64,000 nt of DNA, taken from NCBI GenBank assembly GCA_017461235.1, contig JAFTYU010000005.1, positions 1 to 64,000 of the forward strand, written 5' to 3'. The stretch is from Clostridia bacterium (GTDB lineage Bacteria > Bacillota > Clostridia > Oscillospirales > Acutalibacteraceae). The position numbers and the translations under genes are program-made. Below are positions 63,556 through 64,000 of this stretch, piece by piece (positions within the stretch are counted from its first letter, which is position 1; every line of letters begins with the position of its first letter). The notes under the pieces were generated by a model. The model was given only the letters and a program-made list of their open reading frames with translations, had not been told where the DNA came from and searched no databases.

Positions 63556-64000
63556 TTACAGTTGCCAATCCTTTAAATCTTTTACATCATTGTACATTGA
63601 AACGTAGCTTTCGTGACGGTTTTTATCAATATCTCCGTTTTTTAACGCATCAAGAATCAAACAACCCTTCTCAACTGTATGAGAACATGATGTGAATTTG
63701 CATTTTCCTAAATACTCCTGAAACTCGGGGAAACAAAACGGTAGATTTTCTTTAACTATAACGTCGCTTGTCTGTTCAATATCAAGTGAAGAAAATCCCG
63801 GTGTATCTGCCACAAGCCCGTTACCGATATGATAAAGTGTCACTTCACGGGTGGTATGCCTTCCCCTGCCCAATTTATCACTTATCTCTCCTGTGGCGAG
63901 AGAAAACCTTTCATCAATGCAATTGAGAAGTGATGATTTACCAACGCCGGTGTTGCCTGTGAAAACTGTAATTCCTTCACCTATCATCGACCTTACTTTT
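63556..64000 (-). CDS. rsgA: Ribosome small-subunit-dependent GTPase A, partial
   Basis: The 3' part of rsgA; the gene runs off the right edge of the window. RsgA is a circularly permuted GTPase that helps late 30S maturation. The visible 148 residues contain the P-loop GNTGVGKSSLLN, the switch region GRGRHTTREVTL, the G3 motif DTPGFSS and the C-terminal zinc site with CKFTSCSHTVEKGC. The N-terminal OB domain is outside the window. The short distance to spoVM reflects the conserved rsgA region of Firmicutes. Confidence 0.93.
   Translation of the reverse strand, partial: KVRSMIGEGITVFTGNTGVGKSSLLNCIDERFSLATGEISDKLGRGRHTTREVTLYHIGNGLVADTPGFSSLDIEQTSDVIVKENLPFCFPEFQEYLGKCKFTSCSHTVEKGCLILDALKNGDIDKNRHESYVSMYNDVKDLKDWQL

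Noticed and set aside
63504..63560. Sigma-E type promoter upstream of spoVM
   Set aside because: A CATATTAT stretch exists on the minus strand but a matching -35 element is not convincing.

Overview
The window is low-GC chromosomal DNA of a Gram-positive Clostridia-type bacterium, most likely an Oscillospirales/Ruminococcaceae-like gut Firmicute. This rests on AddAB instead of RecBCD, a MraY-era Firmicute set of small conserved families (DUF4364, DUF4830, DUF5711, DUF378, DUF4234), a group II ECF transporter, a TarI/LicD/glycerophosphotransferase surface locus, A+T-rich SD-led genes with classic TTGACA-17-TATAAT promoters, and a 24-codon spoVM next to rsgA, which implies an endospore-forming lineage. 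No rRNA, prophage, CRISPR array or intact insertion sequence was seen; almost everything is core genome, so the unusual content is in intergenic DNA and in a few protein architectures.

Layout. 0.1-8.5 kb: a lipoprotein, then convergent addB-addA and a DUF378 membrane protein. 8.6-15.6 kb (minus): greA, an unknown gene, ftsE-ftsX-M23 hydrolase (cell-wall hydrolase activation at division), a CdaR/PucR-type regulator, and DUF4830-rsuA. 15.9-20.7 kb (plus): a large exported lipase-like protein, mtaB, four tRNAs (Gly, Arg, His, Gln), a hairpin-rich repeat zone and dCMP deaminase. 20.8-40 kb (minus): a phosphoesterase, tRNA-Val with a second copy of the tRNA-linked repeat, then a very long co-directional run ruvC-ruvA-ruvB-glmM-methyltransferase-ecfA1-ecfA2-ecfT-truA-[281-bp MITE-like element]-DUF5711-cvpA-pgsA-clpE-TetM/NYN fusion-glycosyltransferase-cysK. 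40-42.6 kb (plus): SH3b protein, PflX-type radical SAM, a 28-cysteine protein. 42.6-51 kb (minus): a ribose-type sugar ABC transporter, DUF4364, folC-valS. 51.2-60 kb: a DUF4234 protein and a surface-polymer locus with two LicD paralogues facing each other across a multi-hairpin convergent terminator, plus TarI-like cytidylyltransferase, a 2-hydroxyacid dehydrogenase, a glycerophosphotransferase and an acyltransferase. 60.1-64 kb: rpsI-rplM, a D,D-carboxypeptidase, a phosphoesterase, spoVM and the 3' part of rsgA.

The most interesting signal is non-coding. At both tRNA-Gln (plus strand) and tRNA-Val (minus strand) the tRNA 3' end is repeated about 148 bp downstream. Between the copies lie a terminator, an exact 13-nt inverted copy of that tRNA's own T arm, a conserved core and three short hairpins; the hairpin stems differ between the two loci with compensatory changes while loops are kept. 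This looks like a family of small structured elements tied to tRNA 3' ends. Directly after the Gln copy sits a different array of seven short hairpins joined by TGAAATA/TATTTCA linkers. A 19-bp terminal-inverted-repeat element interrupts the truA-DUF5711 junction, and a 170-bp structure of four hairpins closed by a 13-bp stem separates the LicD locus halves.

Among proteins, the notable ones are an EF-G/TetM-like GTPase fused to a Rae1/YacP-type NYN ribonuclease, LicD proteins carrying an N-terminal degenerate sugar-epimerase-like domain, and an FtsE with an acidic C-terminal tail. Start sites were chosen from ribosome binding sites and family N-termini; all functions are by motif recognition from reading the sequence, without database searches.
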